DNA of 35,275 bases from an uncultured Collinsella sp. (GCA_900542235.1 UQNB01000009.1:1-35275), one strand, 5' to 3'; shown: positions 22,574 through 31,815, numbered from the stretch's first letter. Translations and numbers: made by a program. The notes: generated by a model from the letters alone, not told the origin.

Positions 22574-23374
22574 GTGGGATTTCGCGACGTTAAGCGTTCT
22601 AAGAGCGCAAAAGACACGCGTATCATTGCTATCATCAACCAAAAAGGCGGCGTAGGTAAGTCCACCACAGCTGTAAATCTTGCAGCAGCGTTGGGTGAAC
22701 TGGGCCGAAAGACGCTGATTGTCGATTTTGACCCGCAGGGTAATAGTACGAGTGGTTTTGGAATCGAAAAAGAAGAACTTGATCACTGCATCTATGATGC
22801 ATTGCTAAACGATGTTCCGGCAGAATCGCTCGTTCTTGATACAAATTGCAATAAGGTGTTTGTGATTCCGGCTACTATCCAGCTTGCAGGTGCGGAAATC
22901 GAACTTGTCAGTGCGATTGCCCGTGAAACTCGCTTAAAGGATCTGCTTGAGCCTATTCAGGATGAGTTTGATTTTATATTTATCGACTGTCCTCCATCGC
23001 TTGGTTTGCTGACCATTAATGCGTTAACAGCTGCGGACAGTGTTTTGATTCCTATTCAGTGCGAATATTACGCGCTCGAAGGTGTCACAAAGCTGCTTGA
23101 ATCGATGAAGATGGTTAAAACACGCCTAAATAAGAACCTTGATACTTATGGTGTGCTTATGACTATGTACGATTCGCGCACATCGCTTTCAAACCAGGTT
23201 GTGGAAGAGGTTCAATCGTATTTTGGCGACAAGGCATTCAAGACCTTGATTCCACGTACTGTAAAAATTTCTGAAGCACCGTCGTTCGGTGAGTCCGTAA
23301 TTACCTATGCGCCGCAGAATAAGGGCGCAAAGGCGTATATGAACCTTGCTAAAGAGGTGATTAAGCGTGCCTAG
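22574..23374 (+). CDS. parA: Chromosome-partitioning ATPase ParA (Soj)
   Basis: A 266-residue deviant-Walker ATPase that binds the nucleoid as an ATP dimer and moves ParB-parS complexes; in relatives it also regulates DnaA. It has the KGGVGKST P-loop (24-31) with the signature lysine, DFDPQGNST, and FIFIDCPPSLG. GTG 22574 has a GGAGG site. The end overlaps the parB start by 8 bases, so the pair is coupled. Codon use is AT-richer than in the gyrase block. Confidence 0.97.
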   Translation: MGFRDVKRSKSAKDTRIIAIINQKGGVGKSTTAVNLAAALGELGRKTLIVDFDPQGNSTSGFGIEKEELDHCIYDALLNDVPAESLVLDTNCNKVFVIPATIQLAGAEIELVSAIARETRLKDLLEPIQDEFDFIFIDCPPSLGLLTINALTAADSVLIPIQCEYYALEGVTKLLESMKMVKTRLNKNLDTYGVLMTMYDSRTSLSNQVVEEVQSYFGDKAFKTLIPRTVKISEAPSFGESVITYAPQNKGAKAYMNLAKEVIKRA

Positions 23375-24272
23375 TCCTAAGAAGCGCGGTGGCTTGGGTC
23401 GTGGACTCAATGCGCTGGTCTCAGAAGCTGAATATGAGACTGGTGGATCTGTAGCGTCAGCAACAAATGCCGCTTCAGAAACTAAGCTTCCAATCGAAGA
23501 TATCGTTCCAAACCCAAATCAGCCACGAATTCATTTCAATGAGACTGAACTTCGCGAGTTGAGTGAGTCAATCCAAGAGCACGGCGTTCTGCAGCCGCTT
23601 CTTGTGCGTAAGCACGGTAACGGCTATGAGATTATTGCGGGTGAACGTCGCTATCAGGCTTCAAAGCTTGCTGGCCTTGAAGAGCTTCCCGTCATTATTA
23701 AGGACGTTGATGATGAGGAAATGCTTGCACTCGCGCTTATTGAAAACCTACAGCGCTCTGACCTTAACCCAGTCGAAGAGGCTAAGGGATATCGACAGCT
23801 CATCGATTCAAGCGGTATGACTCAAGAAGCCTTGTCAAAGGCTGTCAGCAAGTCTCGCTCTGCAATCACCAATTCGTTGCGCTTGCTTGATCTTCCAGAG
23901 GTAGTTCAGCAGATGATCTTCGAAGGAAGGCTGACCGCCGGTCATGCTCGTGCAATCCTTGCTGTTCCGTATGAAGATGCGCGCATTAAGCTTGCTGAGA
24001 AGGTTGTTGCAGAGGGATTGTCTGTCCGTGCGACAGAAAATCTTGCTCCACTGTTTTCTGCCGGAGAGACGCCTAAGACGCCCCGACCTGCCACGCCTCA
24101 GTCCTTTAAAAAGGCAGCACGTGTATTGCGTCAGGTGTTTAACACAAATGTTCGAGTGAAGAGCTCGCGTGGCAAAAATAAGATTGAGATCGAGTTTAAG
24201 GATGAGGAAGAGCTGTCTCGCATTCTTGGCGAGATGATTCAATTTGACCAGGGAGATCAGGATGAAGAATAG
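23367..24272 (+). CDS. parB: Chromosome-partitioning protein ParB (Spo0J)
   Basis: A 301-residue CTP-dependent DNA clamp that loads at parS. Its N-terminus, KKRGGLGRGLNAL, is the ParA-stimulating motif. The CTPase domain shows GERRYQA (92-98) and ENLQRSDLNPVEEA (126-139). A helix-turn-helix (about 151-172, MTQEALSKAVSKSRSAITN) reads parS, and a C-terminal dimerisation domain follows a Pro-rich linker. The start is GTG 23367, inside the end of parA. Three perfect parS sites stand upstream of parA. Confidence 0.97.
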   Translation: MPSPKKRGGLGRGLNALVSEAEYETGGSVASATNAASETKLPIEDIVPNPNQPRIHFNETELRELSESIQEHGVLQPLLVRKHGNGYEIIAGERRYQASKLAGLEELPVIIKDVDDEEMLALALIENLQRSDLNPVEEAKGYRQLIDSSGMTQEALSKAVSKSRSAITNSLRLLDLPEVVQQMIFEGRLTAGHARAILAVPYEDARIKLAEKVVAEGLSVRATENLAPLFSAGETPKTPRPATPQSFKKAARVLRQVFNTNVRVKSSRGKNKIEIEFKDEEELSRILGEMIQFDQGDQDEE

Positions 24273-24516
24273 AGTTCTGACTGCTCTTGCTTTGGCTGCA
24301 ACTGTAGCGGTTGGTGCATTTGCAGGATTTAAGGTCGCAACAGATGATGAATTGCGTGGTCGTCTGCTTCGCGGAGCGCAGGATATCGTCGATACGTCCA
24401 AAAAGAAAATGGATGTTATGACTGAGGATGTCGCTATGCGTACTGCTCAGGTAACTAAGAATCCGAAGATTAATCAAGATTGGGTTAATCATCAATGGGA
24501 AAATGTAGGCTTTTAG
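24262..24516 (+). CDS. Small membrane-anchored protein in the par operon (unknown)
   Basis: An 84-residue protein with one N-terminal hydrophobic helix (VLTALALAATVAVGAFAGF, about residues 4-23) and a polar, charged, helical C-terminal part. I recognise no family; its outline is like small YtxH-type membrane proteins. ATG 24262 overlaps the parB 3' end by 11 bases and uses a GGGAG site inside parB, so it is the third gene of the operon. A second in-frame start at 24244 is less likely. It could link the segregation machinery to the membrane, but only its position suggests this. Confidence 0.7.
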   Translation: MKNRVLTALALAATVAVGAFAGFKVATDDELRGRLLRGAQDIVDTSKKKMDVMTEDVAMRTAQVTKNPKINQDWVNHQWENVGF

Positions 24517-24524
24517 GTACCTAA
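24513..24524. repeat. 12-bp perfect palindrome, copy 2
   Basis: TTAGGTACCTAA identical to 21011-21022. Here it contains the TAG stop codon of the small par-operon protein. Confidence 0.65.
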
Positions 24525-24636
24525 CAATTACTATCCTTTATTGAGGGGTCCTTCTCTGAACGCCAGAATGGGGTCCCTTATTTCGTACGAAAAATTGTTG
24601 AACAACTGAGCGATACAGATTATTGATAGATATGAA

Positions 24637-24670
24637 ACAGCCCCGGTTGCAATTAGGCAACCGGGGCTGT
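24637..24670 (-). terminator. Terminator after rlmN (also facing the par operon)
   Basis: A perfect 14-bp stem, ACAGCCCCGGTTGC with its complement, and a 6-base loop, 37 bases after the rlmN stop. The T-tract is short on both strands (TTTC on the minus side). It may serve both converging transcripts. Confidence 0.75.
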
Positions 24671-24674
24671 TCGA

Positions 24675-24690
24675 TGTTTCACATGAAACG
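24675..24690. promoter_or_regulatory. Degenerate parS-like site
   Basis: TGTTTCACATGAAACG matches parS at 14 of 16 positions, but the central CACGTG is CACATG. It lies beside the rlmN terminator, 2.2 kb from the perfect array. Confidence 0.5.
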
Positions 24691-24706
24691 TTTAGGTTGT
24701 TCTCCC

Positions 24707-25759
24707 CTACACGTTCTTCTGGACCTTGAAGCGCTGTTTGAGTTGGCCGCAAGCGGCGTCGATATCGTTGCCTCGAGAGTTGCGGATCGTGGTCTCAATA
24801 CCACGGGACTCAAGACGACGCTGAAGGTCTTCAACCTTATGGATCGGCGACGGCTTGAGAGGGCTGCCCTCGATATCGTTGAGCTGGATCAGGTTGACGT
24901 GGCACAGCGTGCCCTCGCAGAAGTCGCAGAGTGCCTGCATCTCGGGGTTTGTGTCATTGACGCCCTCGATCATGGCGTATTCGTATGTCGGACGGCGGCC
25001 GGTCTTTTCGGTGTAGAGCTGAAGGGCCTCGTGAAGGCGCAGAAGTGTGTACTTCTTAACGCCCGGCATGAGTTTATTGCGGGTGGATTGAATGGCGGAG
25101 TGCAGCGAGACGGCGAGCGTGAACTGCTCGGGAATGTCGGCAAACTTACGGATACCAGGAATAACGCCGCTGGTGGAGACGGTGAGATGACGCGCTCCGA
25201 TACCGATTCCGTCAGGGTCATTAAGGATGCGTAGTGCTTTGAGGACCTCGTCATAGTTGGCAAAAGGCTCACCCTGGCCCATGAACACGACGCTCGTCGC
25301 GCGCTCACCAAAGTCGTTGGAAACGTGGAGTACCTGGTCAACGATTTCCTGAGCGGTCAGTGAGCGCTTGAGGCCGTTCAGGCCGGTAGCGCAAAAAGCG
25401 CAGCCCATACCACAGCCCGCTTGGGTAGATACGCAGACAGACAGCTTGTTGCGACGAGGCATGCCGACGGTCTCGACGGAGATGCCGTCGTGATACTCGA
25501 GCAGGTATTTACGAGAGCCATCCTTAGACACCTGCTTGGTGAGCTCGGTCGGCGTGTCGAAGGCAAATGCCTCCTTCAGCTGCTCGCGGAAGGCCTTGGG
25601 AAGGTTTGTCATGTCATCAAACGAACAAACGTTCTTCTCAAAAACCCATTCGATGAGCTGCTTTGCGCGAAAAGCGGGTTGGCCGAGTTCGGCGACAAGT
25701 TCGCGAATATCGTTTTGGCTCAAGTCGCGAATGTCTTGAGATTTAGTCCTGGGATTCAT
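24707..25759 (-). CDS. rlmN: Dual-specificity RNA methyltransferase RlmN
   Basis: A radical-SAM enzyme that makes 2-methyladenosine in 23S rRNA and in some tRNAs. The 350-residue protein has the cluster motif CGMGCAFC (Cys116, 120, 123), the GQGEPFANYDEVLKAL motif, and the C-terminal catalytic cysteine in DAACGQL (about Cys337); the family also needs a second Cys there, absent from RlmN's own first cluster motif. The N-terminal helical domain (1-90) is typical. ATG 25759 has GAAAGG upstream. It points toward the origin, opposite to its neighbours. Confidence 0.96.
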   Translation of the reverse strand: MNPRTKSQDIRDLSQNDIRELVAELGQPAFRAKQLIEWVFEKNVCSFDDMTNLPKAFREQLKEAFAFDTPTELTKQVSKDGSRKYLLEYHDGISVETVGMPRRNKLSVCVSTQAGCGMGCAFCATGLNGLKRSLTAQEIVDQVLHVSNDFGERATSVVFMGQGEPFANYDEVLKALRILNDPDGIGIGARHLTVSTSGVIPGIRKFADIPEQFTLAVSLHSAIQSTRNKLMPGVKKYTLLRLHEALQLYTEKTGRRPTYEYAMIEGVNDTNPEMQALCDFCEGTLCHVNLIQLNDIEGSPLKPSPIHKVEDLQRRLESRGIETTIRNSRGNDIDAACGQLKQRFKVQKNV

Positions 25760-25774
25760 GGAAGCCTTTCGATT

Positions 25775-25804
25775 TTGGGGAAACGTAGAGGGTATCGCTA
25801 CAAT
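25775..25804 (+). promoter_or_regulatory. Candidate promoter for ddl
   Basis: TTGGGG (25775-25780), 18 bases, TACAAT (25799-25804), about 40 bases before the ddl start. The -10 is good and the -35 weak. Confidence 0.45.
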
Positions 25805-25844
25805 ATGGTATCAGCTGCAGGAATTATAGAGGAGGAGTCTGCCC

Positions 25845-26810
25845 ATGCCGGGTAAAAGCCTAGAGAACATGCACGTAGCGGTCTTGGCGGGCGGCCATTC
25901 CGCCGAACGCGAGATTTCGCTCAATTCTGGAAAGAATGTCGTGGAGGCACTGAAGGAGGCCGGCTACACCTCGGTGGAGCTGCTCGACACCGCCGCCGAT
26001 GACTTTATGGTGACTATGGCGACCGGTGGCTTCGACGTGGCGTTTATCGCCATGCACGGCGCCGGCGGCGAGGATGGCGCCATGCAGGGGGCCATGGAGA
26101 CGCTGGGTATCCCCTACACGGCGTCAGGCGTGCTCGCCAGCGCATGTGGCGCCGATAAAGAGGTTTCAAAGCTTCTGTATGCCAAGGCGGGCATCCCCAT
26201 TGCCCCCGGCCTGGCGCTTGAGGCGGGCGACGAGGTCGATATCGATCGTATCGTCGAGATTTGTGGCGAGCGGTGCTTTGTAAAGCCCGCCGTCAACGGC
26301 TCCAGCTATGGCATCTCTCTGGTCCATGAGCCCTCCGAGCTACCCGCGGCAATCGCCAAGGCGTTTGAGTACGGCGACAAAGTGCTGGTCGAGAAGTGCA
26401 TCGAGGGTACCGAGATTACCGTCGGCGTATACGGCGAGGATGACGTGCGCGCCCTGCCGATTGTTGAGATCCGTAAGCCCGAGGACTGCGAGTTCTACGA
26501 TCTGGACGTGAAGTATGTGGACCCCACGGATATCCATCGCATTCCGGCGCAGATTTCCCCCGAAAACTATGCACGTGCCCAGGAACTTGCCTGCGCGGCC
26601 CATAAGGCACTCGGCTGCCTGGGCATTTCACGCAGCGACTTTATCGTGAGCGAGGATGGCCCCGTCATCCTCGAGACCAACACGATTCCCGGCATGACCG
26701 ATACGTCGCTGTATCCGGATGAGATTCGCCACACCGATGACATGACGTTCCCACAGGTCTGTGACAGTCTGATTCGTATGGGACTTCGTCGAGCGGGCGT
26801 TGCATGCTAA
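25845..26810 (+). CDS. ddl: D-alanine--D-alanine ligase
   Basis: An ATP-grasp enzyme that makes D-Ala-D-Ala for peptidoglycan. The 321-residue protein has GGHSAEREIS (16-25), HGAGGEDG (71-78), EFYDLDVKY, and the metal-binding ILETNTIPGMTDTS (Glu277, Asn279). The tyrosine of the EFYD...KY block is that of D-Ala-D-Ala rather than D-Ala-D-Lac ligases. A small oddity is NGSSYGIS, where GSSVG is common. GGAGGAG precedes ATG 25845. Its 3' end overlaps the dinG start by 7 bases. Confidence 0.95.
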   Translation: MPGKSLENMHVAVLAGGHSAEREISLNSGKNVVEALKEAGYTSVELLDTAADDFMVTMATGGFDVAFIAMHGAGGEDGAMQGAMETLGIPYTASGVLASACGADKEVSKLLYAKAGIPIAPGLALEAGDEVDIDRIVEICGERCFVKPAVNGSSYGISLVHEPSELPAAIAKAFEYGDKVLVEKCIEGTEITVGVYGEDDVRALPIVEIRKPEDCEFYDLDVKYVDPTDIHRIPAQISPENYARAQELACAAHKALGCLGISRSDFIVSEDGPVILETNTIPGMTDTSLYPDEIRHTDDMTFPQVCDSLIRMGLRRAGVAC

Positions 26811-29694
26811 TCGAGGACGCTGTTTCGTCGGGAACGCCGCAGTTTGTCATCGATTCCTATGCCACGCTTGCCGAGCGTGCCAAAACCCAATCGTTTGGTC
26901 TCATCGAGGAAGATGTTATCGTCCTCGATACCGAAACCACGGGTCTTTCGGTGCAGGACAATGAACTGATTGAGATCTCGGCTGCCCGTCTTTCGGGCCG
27001 CGAGATCGTCGACCGGTTCGATACCTTCGTGCACCCCAAGCAGCTGATTCCCGCCGAGATTACCGAACTCACGAGCATTACAAACGCCGATGTGGTGGAT
27101 GCCCCATCGGCCGTCGATGCCGTGGCCGCTCTCGCCGATTTTGTCGGCGGCTGCCCGGTGATTGCGCATAACGCCACCTTCGACCGTTCGTTTATCGAGT
27201 CGGTCAAGGGCGGTGTCAACGTCAGCGACATCTGGATCGATTCGCTGGCACTGTCGCGCATCGCACTTCCGCGCTTGGCCTCGCACAAGCTGTCTTTTAT
27301 GGCCGACTTGTTTGGGTGCGATTCGGTGTCGCATCGCGCGAACGCAGACGTTGATGCCCTGTGCGGTGTGTGGCGCGTGCTGTTGGTTGCGCTTACCGAC
27401 CTGCCTTCGGGCCTTATGGCGCGCTTGGCGGACATGCACGCGGACGTGCCTTGGTCCTATCGCCCCATTTTTTCTTTTTTGGCCGGCCAGAACCCGGGTT
27501 CGATATTTTCGCTCAGCGCCGCTCGTGCTGACGTGCTCAAGGCCGATCGTGCAGACGATCGCGTTGATGCGGACGAGTTGCCGGTCCTTAAGATGCCGAG
27601 CCGTGAAGAGATCGAGGCGGATTATGCCCCCGGTGGCCTAGTCAATCGCATGTATCCCACGTACGAGCCGCGCGATGAGCAAATCGCGATGGCGCTCGAG
27701 GTCCGTGACGCGCTCGTTACGGGAACGCATCGCGTGATTGAGGCGGGGACGGGCGTCGGCAAATCGATGGCTTACCTGGTGCCTTTTGCCGAGGCCGCAC
27801 GCCGCAACAACATCACGGTTGGTATCGCGACCAAATCGAATAATCTTGCCGACCAGCTTATGTACCATGAGCTGCCAAAGCTCGCCGAACAGCTGGACGG
27901 GGGCCTGTCGTTTTGTGCACTCAAGGGCTATGACCACTATCCGTGTCTACGCAAGCTCGAGCGCATGAGCCGTGGTCAGGTTGAGATCACCACCAAGCGC
28001 GATCCTGCTGACACGCTCACGGCGGTTGCGGTAATCATGGCGTATGTGTGCCAATCTGCCGATGGCGACCTCGATTCGCTCGGCATTCGCTGGCGCAGCG
28101 TCAACCGTCCCGACTTTACGACGGCTTCGCGCGAGTGTGCTCGTCGTCTGTGTCCGTTCTTCCCTGACAAATGCCTGGTCCACGGGGCGCGCCGTCGTGC
28201 GGCACATGCCGACGTGGTGGTCACCAACCATTCTCTGTTGTTCCGCAACGTGGCCGCCGAGGGGAGGATTTTGCCCCCGATTCGTCACTGGGTGGTCGAC
28301 GAGGCCCATTCCATCGAGCGCGAGGCCCGTCGCCAATGGGCGCGCGTGGTTTCGGCAGATGAGTCGCGCGTGCTGTTTGAGCGCTTGGGTGGGTCGAGTG
28401 CCGGCGCGCTGAGTCAAGTTTCCCGTGACCTGGCCACTTCCGAGGGCTCCACGCTCTACCTGGGACTCACCGCCAAAGCGACGTCGACGGTTGCCCGCGC
28501 GAGCATGGCGATTGCCGATGTGTTCGATGGTGTGCGCGAGCTCGGCCGTCGCGCCCGTGGGAGCTACGATAACGCGAATCTGTGGATTGGCCCCGAGCTG
28601 CGCGAGTCGGATGACTGGCACGATTTTTTGCAGTCGGCCCATACCGCAATTGATGCGCTGGACCAGGCGGATAAAAGCGTAGACGCGCTGGTGCAGACCG
28701 TCGCCGCCGATAAGCCCGAGGTCGTTGTCGACCTAGGCGACATTTCGCGCCGTCTGCACGAGCTGGACGAGAACCTCAAACTCATCATTGAGGGTACGGA
28801 TGAGCACTATGTGTACTCGCTGCAGGTGAACCGTCGGCTGCGCGCGGGCGGGGAGTCTATGACCGCCGAGCGCATCGATATCGGCGAGGCCTTGGCGAAC
28901 GAGTGGCTGCCCGAAGTGCACACGGCCATCTTCGCTTCGGCGACCATGACGGTGTCCAAGAGCTTTGAGCATTTCAACCATGCTGTCGGCCTCGATCGCA
29001 TCGGTGAGTCGACATCCTCATCGCTGCACCTGGATTCGAGCTATGACTTTGACTCGAATATGGCCGTGGTCGTGGCTGGGGATATTCCCGATCCGCGCGA
29101 CCGTGAAGGCTATCTTTCGGCGCTCGAGTACTGGTCGACGCTCATCTTGCCATGGGCGGCTCGGTGCTCACGCTGTTCACCAACAGGCGTGACATGGAGG
29201 AGCTGTACGATCGCGTCGAGCCCAAGATGGCTCGTGCGGGTCTGGAACTCAACTGCCAGCAGCGCAACTCGTCTCCTCGCCGCCTGCGCGATCGCTTTAT
29301 CAACGAACCGACCTCGTCGCTCTTTGCGCTTAAGGCCTTTTGGGAAGGGTTTGACGCCAGCGGCGAGACGCTGCGCTGTGTCATCATCCCCAAGCTGCCG
29401 TTCTCGAGCCCCACAGATCCGCTCTCATGCGAGCGCAATCTGCGCGAAGACCGCGCCTGGGCGCGCTATTCGCTGCCCGAGGCCGTGCTCGAGGTCAAGC
29501 AGGCAGCCGGTCGCCTCATTCGCTCATCGACCGATTGCGGCGTACTCATCTTGGCCGACCCGCGCCTGGTGACGAAGGGCTACGGCAAGAAATTCTTAAC
29601 GTCGCTGCCCACGAGCTCCTATCAGCGCATCGAATCGGCACAAATCGGGCGCTATCTACAGCTGTGGCGCGCACGCCACGAGCGGCGCCGCTAA
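26804..29694 (+). pseudogene. dinG: DnaQ-DinG fusion helicase, frameshifted near 29149
   Basis: A DinG-type 5'-3' DNA helicase with an N-terminal DEDDh exonuclease. The exonuclease has DTETTG (Asp42, Glu44), HNATFD and HRANADVD. The helicase has Walker A AGTGVGKS (314-321), four cluster cysteines (381, 445, 450, 457), DEAH (499-502) and, in the other frame, QAAGRLIRS. Reading from ATG 26804 is correct to about residue 782 (STLIL), then runs 140 nonsense residues to a stop at 29572. The proper sequence resumes one frame over at ATG 29152 (MGGSVLTLFTNRRDMEELYD) and ends at 29694. One missing base at 29149-29151 explains it; repaired length is about 963 residues. No slippery heptamer is seen, so a real mutation or a sequencing error is more likely than programmed frameshifting. 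Confidence 0.9.
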
Positions 29695-30614
29695 AGCGGA
29701 CAGGCGAGGGATTTTGCCATATCGCACAGACGCTCTGACAGGGCGGGGTCATCCAAGATGCGGATGGCCCCGCCCGCTGCGATTACCTGGCTTAACAGCC
29801 AGCGCTCGGAGCCGTAGCGCACGTTCACTGTTGAGCTGTCCGCCCCATTGGGTTCAATCGACATGATGCCGGGCCAGTCTAGGCGCTCTGCCAAGGCGCG
29901 CGGCATGAGAAGCTTCGCGCTCAGCTCCGCCTGGGCGAGTGAGTCGTGGAGGGTCGCGGGCTCCGGTGCGTGGCGCACGACGGAGTCGTCGGTCAAGACC
30001 AGGCCCTCGATTTTATCCATACGATAGGTACGCTGCTCGTCGACCGCGACATCCCAGGCAATCAGATACGTTTGGTCGCCGTTTGTTGTGATGCGCAAGG
30101 GGTCGACCAAACGCTCGCGCGCCTGCGTGTCATCCATCGAGCGATACGAGATGCGGCAGCGAACGCCGTCCCGAATGGCGCAGCTCAGCTGCTGCCAGTG
30201 CGATCCGTGGGCGACGGTGTCAAAGACGCGCTGGTTGTATCCGAGCTCTTTGGGAAGAAGAGCGCGCCGTATTCGAGCCGCCGCTTGGGGTTCGATCCCC
30301 AATGATTCAAGTTCATGGTTGAGCACAGCGCCCTCGGCGGCACTCAGGCGCAGCGGTAGCACGCGCCCCGCATCACCGGTGAGGACCACGCACTCGCCCC
30401 GGCGTTCGCAGATAATACGTGCGCCCGATTCTCGGTCCGCAAGTGTTGAGACGATCTCGAGAATCTCGTCGAGCGATGCCCCCGTGATATCAAAGCGGCT
30501 GCAAAGCTCGTCTCGTGTCATGCCGTTCTCGCCGGCAGCGTAGAGGGCCTCCATGATGTCGATGGCGCGCGAGAGCCTTTGCTCGCTGGTGAGTTTACGC
30601 ACGGGCATGCTCAT
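29691..30614 (-). CDS. WYL-domain transcriptional regulator (PafC-like)
   Basis: A 307-residue regulator with an N-terminal winged-helix region (about 8-80, LSRAIDIMEALYAAG...MTRDELCSRF) and a WYL-type sensor domain (about 140-235; GDQTYLIAWD, RTYRMDKIEGL), then a C-terminal extension. WYL domains bind ligands or single-stranded nucleic acid. It overlaps the preceding WYL gene by 20 bases, and its stop overlaps the dinG stop tail to tail. The ATG at 30614 has an AAAGGA site. Paired WYL proteins resemble PafBC, which activates DNA-damage genes in mycobacteria; that function here is inference. Confidence 0.85.
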   Translation of the reverse strand: MSMPVRKLTSEQRLSRAIDIMEALYAAGENGMTRDELCSRFDITGASLDEILEIVSTLADRESGARIICERRGECVVLTGDAGRVLPLRLSAAEGAVLNHELESLGIEPQAAARIRRALLPKELGYNQRVFDTVAHGSHWQQLSCAIRDGVRCRISYRSMDDTQARERLVDPLRITTNGDQTYLIAWDVAVDEQRTYRMDKIEGLVLTDDSVVRHAPEPATLHDSLAQAELSAKLLMPRALAERLDWPGIMSIEPNGADSSTVNVRYGSERWLLSQVIAAGGAIRILDDPALSERLCDMAKSLACPL

Positions 30615-31617
30615 GCACCGTCCTTTCGATGAGGTGATTCCACGCCTGCTTGAGAGAATCGGGGGCGACGGGCCTCATGCCATCCATGGCATGGGCCATG
30701 CAAAACGAGGCTGCGGCTTCAAAGTCGCGCACGTCAACGGTCCAGGTCCACTCCGTTTCGGTGCGCATGAGTTCGCCTCGTCCGCGTGTGAGACCGTTGA
30801 TCATATCGGCCTGCGCTTCACGCGCGAACGAGAACGTAGCCGCAACGGGTGGGCGGTCGGCAAAATCGAACTCAAAGAATAAGTAATCGTTGAGATTGAA
30901 ATCTGCAGGAATGGCGTAGGCTTTCGAAGGTCTCCAGGCGCGAATGATGCGGTCGCAGCGGAATGTTCTGATATTGTCGGTGGCATTGTCGAGGCCGCAG
31001 AAGTATGCCGTACCCTCGCGCTCGAACATTCCGTAGACGCAAACGGTCCGCTCGCGTTGTTCACCGCGTCCGTTTTGGTACAAAAAGCGCAGCGCGCAAC
31101 GCTCGGCAAAGGCACTCCATACCGCATCGACGGCGGGAGAGCGGCGGATCGGTGCCTCTCCTGTCGTCGACATGCCGGGGAGGGAGGCAATCTTGGAGCG
31201 AATGTCGGCAAGCGGCGCGGCAAAGGTGGATGAGCCTGCCGCGAGTGTCTGGTCGATGGCGTTGAGCAGGATGTCGGCATCGTCTGCGGTGATGAGACCG
31301 CCCGCGGCAAACGTGTGCTCGCGGTCGATCGTCCACGCGCTCTCCTCGGTTTCCTGCGCTCCGGCAGCACGAACCTCCCTGATAACGATGCCGCGTTCGA
31401 GCAGCTTGTCGCGATCGCGGCGGAACTTGCGCTTGTCTGAGTCGATATTGCCCGAGCCGTACCCCAAATCGGAATCCAGGACGATTTGCTCGGTCGTCAG
31501 CGGTTCGGGAGAACTGTTGAGCACAAAGAAAAGGTTGAGGATGCGCTGAGCCGTTTTATCGAAACCGGGCTCGGGTGCCCCCTTTTTAATTGTCGCGGTC
31601 GCGTCGATTGCCGTCAT
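30595..31617 (-). CDS. WYL-domain transcriptional regulator (PafB-like)
   Basis: A 340-residue partner of the downstream WYL protein. An N-terminal winged helix (about 20-85: TAQRILNLFFVLNSSPEPLTTEQIV, SDKRKFRRDRDKLLERGI) is followed by a WYL core (about 180-230: LRFLYQNGRGEQRERTV, AYFCGLDNATDNIRTFRCDRI) and a C-terminal extension. ATG 31617 has AGGA upstream. The gene is first in a two-gene unit read toward dinG. Confidence 0.85.
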   Translation of the reverse strand: MTAIDATATIKKGAPEPGFDKTAQRILNLFFVLNSSPEPLTTEQIVLDSDLGYGSGNIDSDKRKFRRDRDKLLERGIVIREVRAAGAQETEESAWTIDREHTFAAGGLITADDADILLNAIDQTLAAGSSTFAAPLADIRSKIASLPGMSTTGEAPIRRSPAVDAVWSAFAERCALRFLYQNGRGEQRERTVCVYGMFEREGTAYFCGLDNATDNIRTFRCDRIIRAWRPSKAYAIPADFNLNDYLFFEFDFADRPPVAATFSFAREAQADMINGLTRGRGELMRTETEWTWTVDVRDFEAAASFCMAHAMDGMRPVAPDSLKQAWNHLIERTVHEHARA

Positions 31618-31685
31618 AGAATCCTCGCATGAGAAGGTCGTTTGATGCCATGATTTTAGTCCGATATGGAGATTAGGCTATATCC

Positions 31686-31708
31686 TTGTCCGCTCGCGGC
31701 GTTAAGAT
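31686..31708 (+). promoter_or_regulatory. Candidate PafBC-type promoter element
   Basis: TTGTCC (31686-31691), 11 bases, then TAAGAT (31703-31708): the spacing of the TTGTCR-N11-TANNNT damage promoter, with C instead of a purine at the sixth base. It lies between the divergent WYL and M28-like genes. A separate TATACT (31742-31747) could be an ordinary -10 for the M28-like gene. Confidence 0.3.
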
Positions 31709-31815
31709 GACCCGAATTCGGTCGTTTGCGCTCGCTCGGGGTATACTTTCGACTATATACGGTTCTAATGTGCATGCATTGGGCCTATTTGTCGGATTAT
31801 GGATGTGGAGCGCAC

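Noticed and set aside
22210..22668. Minus-strand frame with three MFHVKH peptides
   Set aside because: The peptide repeats are simply the three parS sites read as protein.
24543..24577. Terminator-like GGGGTCC pair after the par operon
   Set aside because: The two copies are direct, not inverted, so they cannot form a hairpin.
29141..29160. Programmed -1 frameshifting to make full-length DinG
   Set aside because: The direction fits, but there is no slippery heptamer or obvious downstream structure, and DinG is not known to use it.
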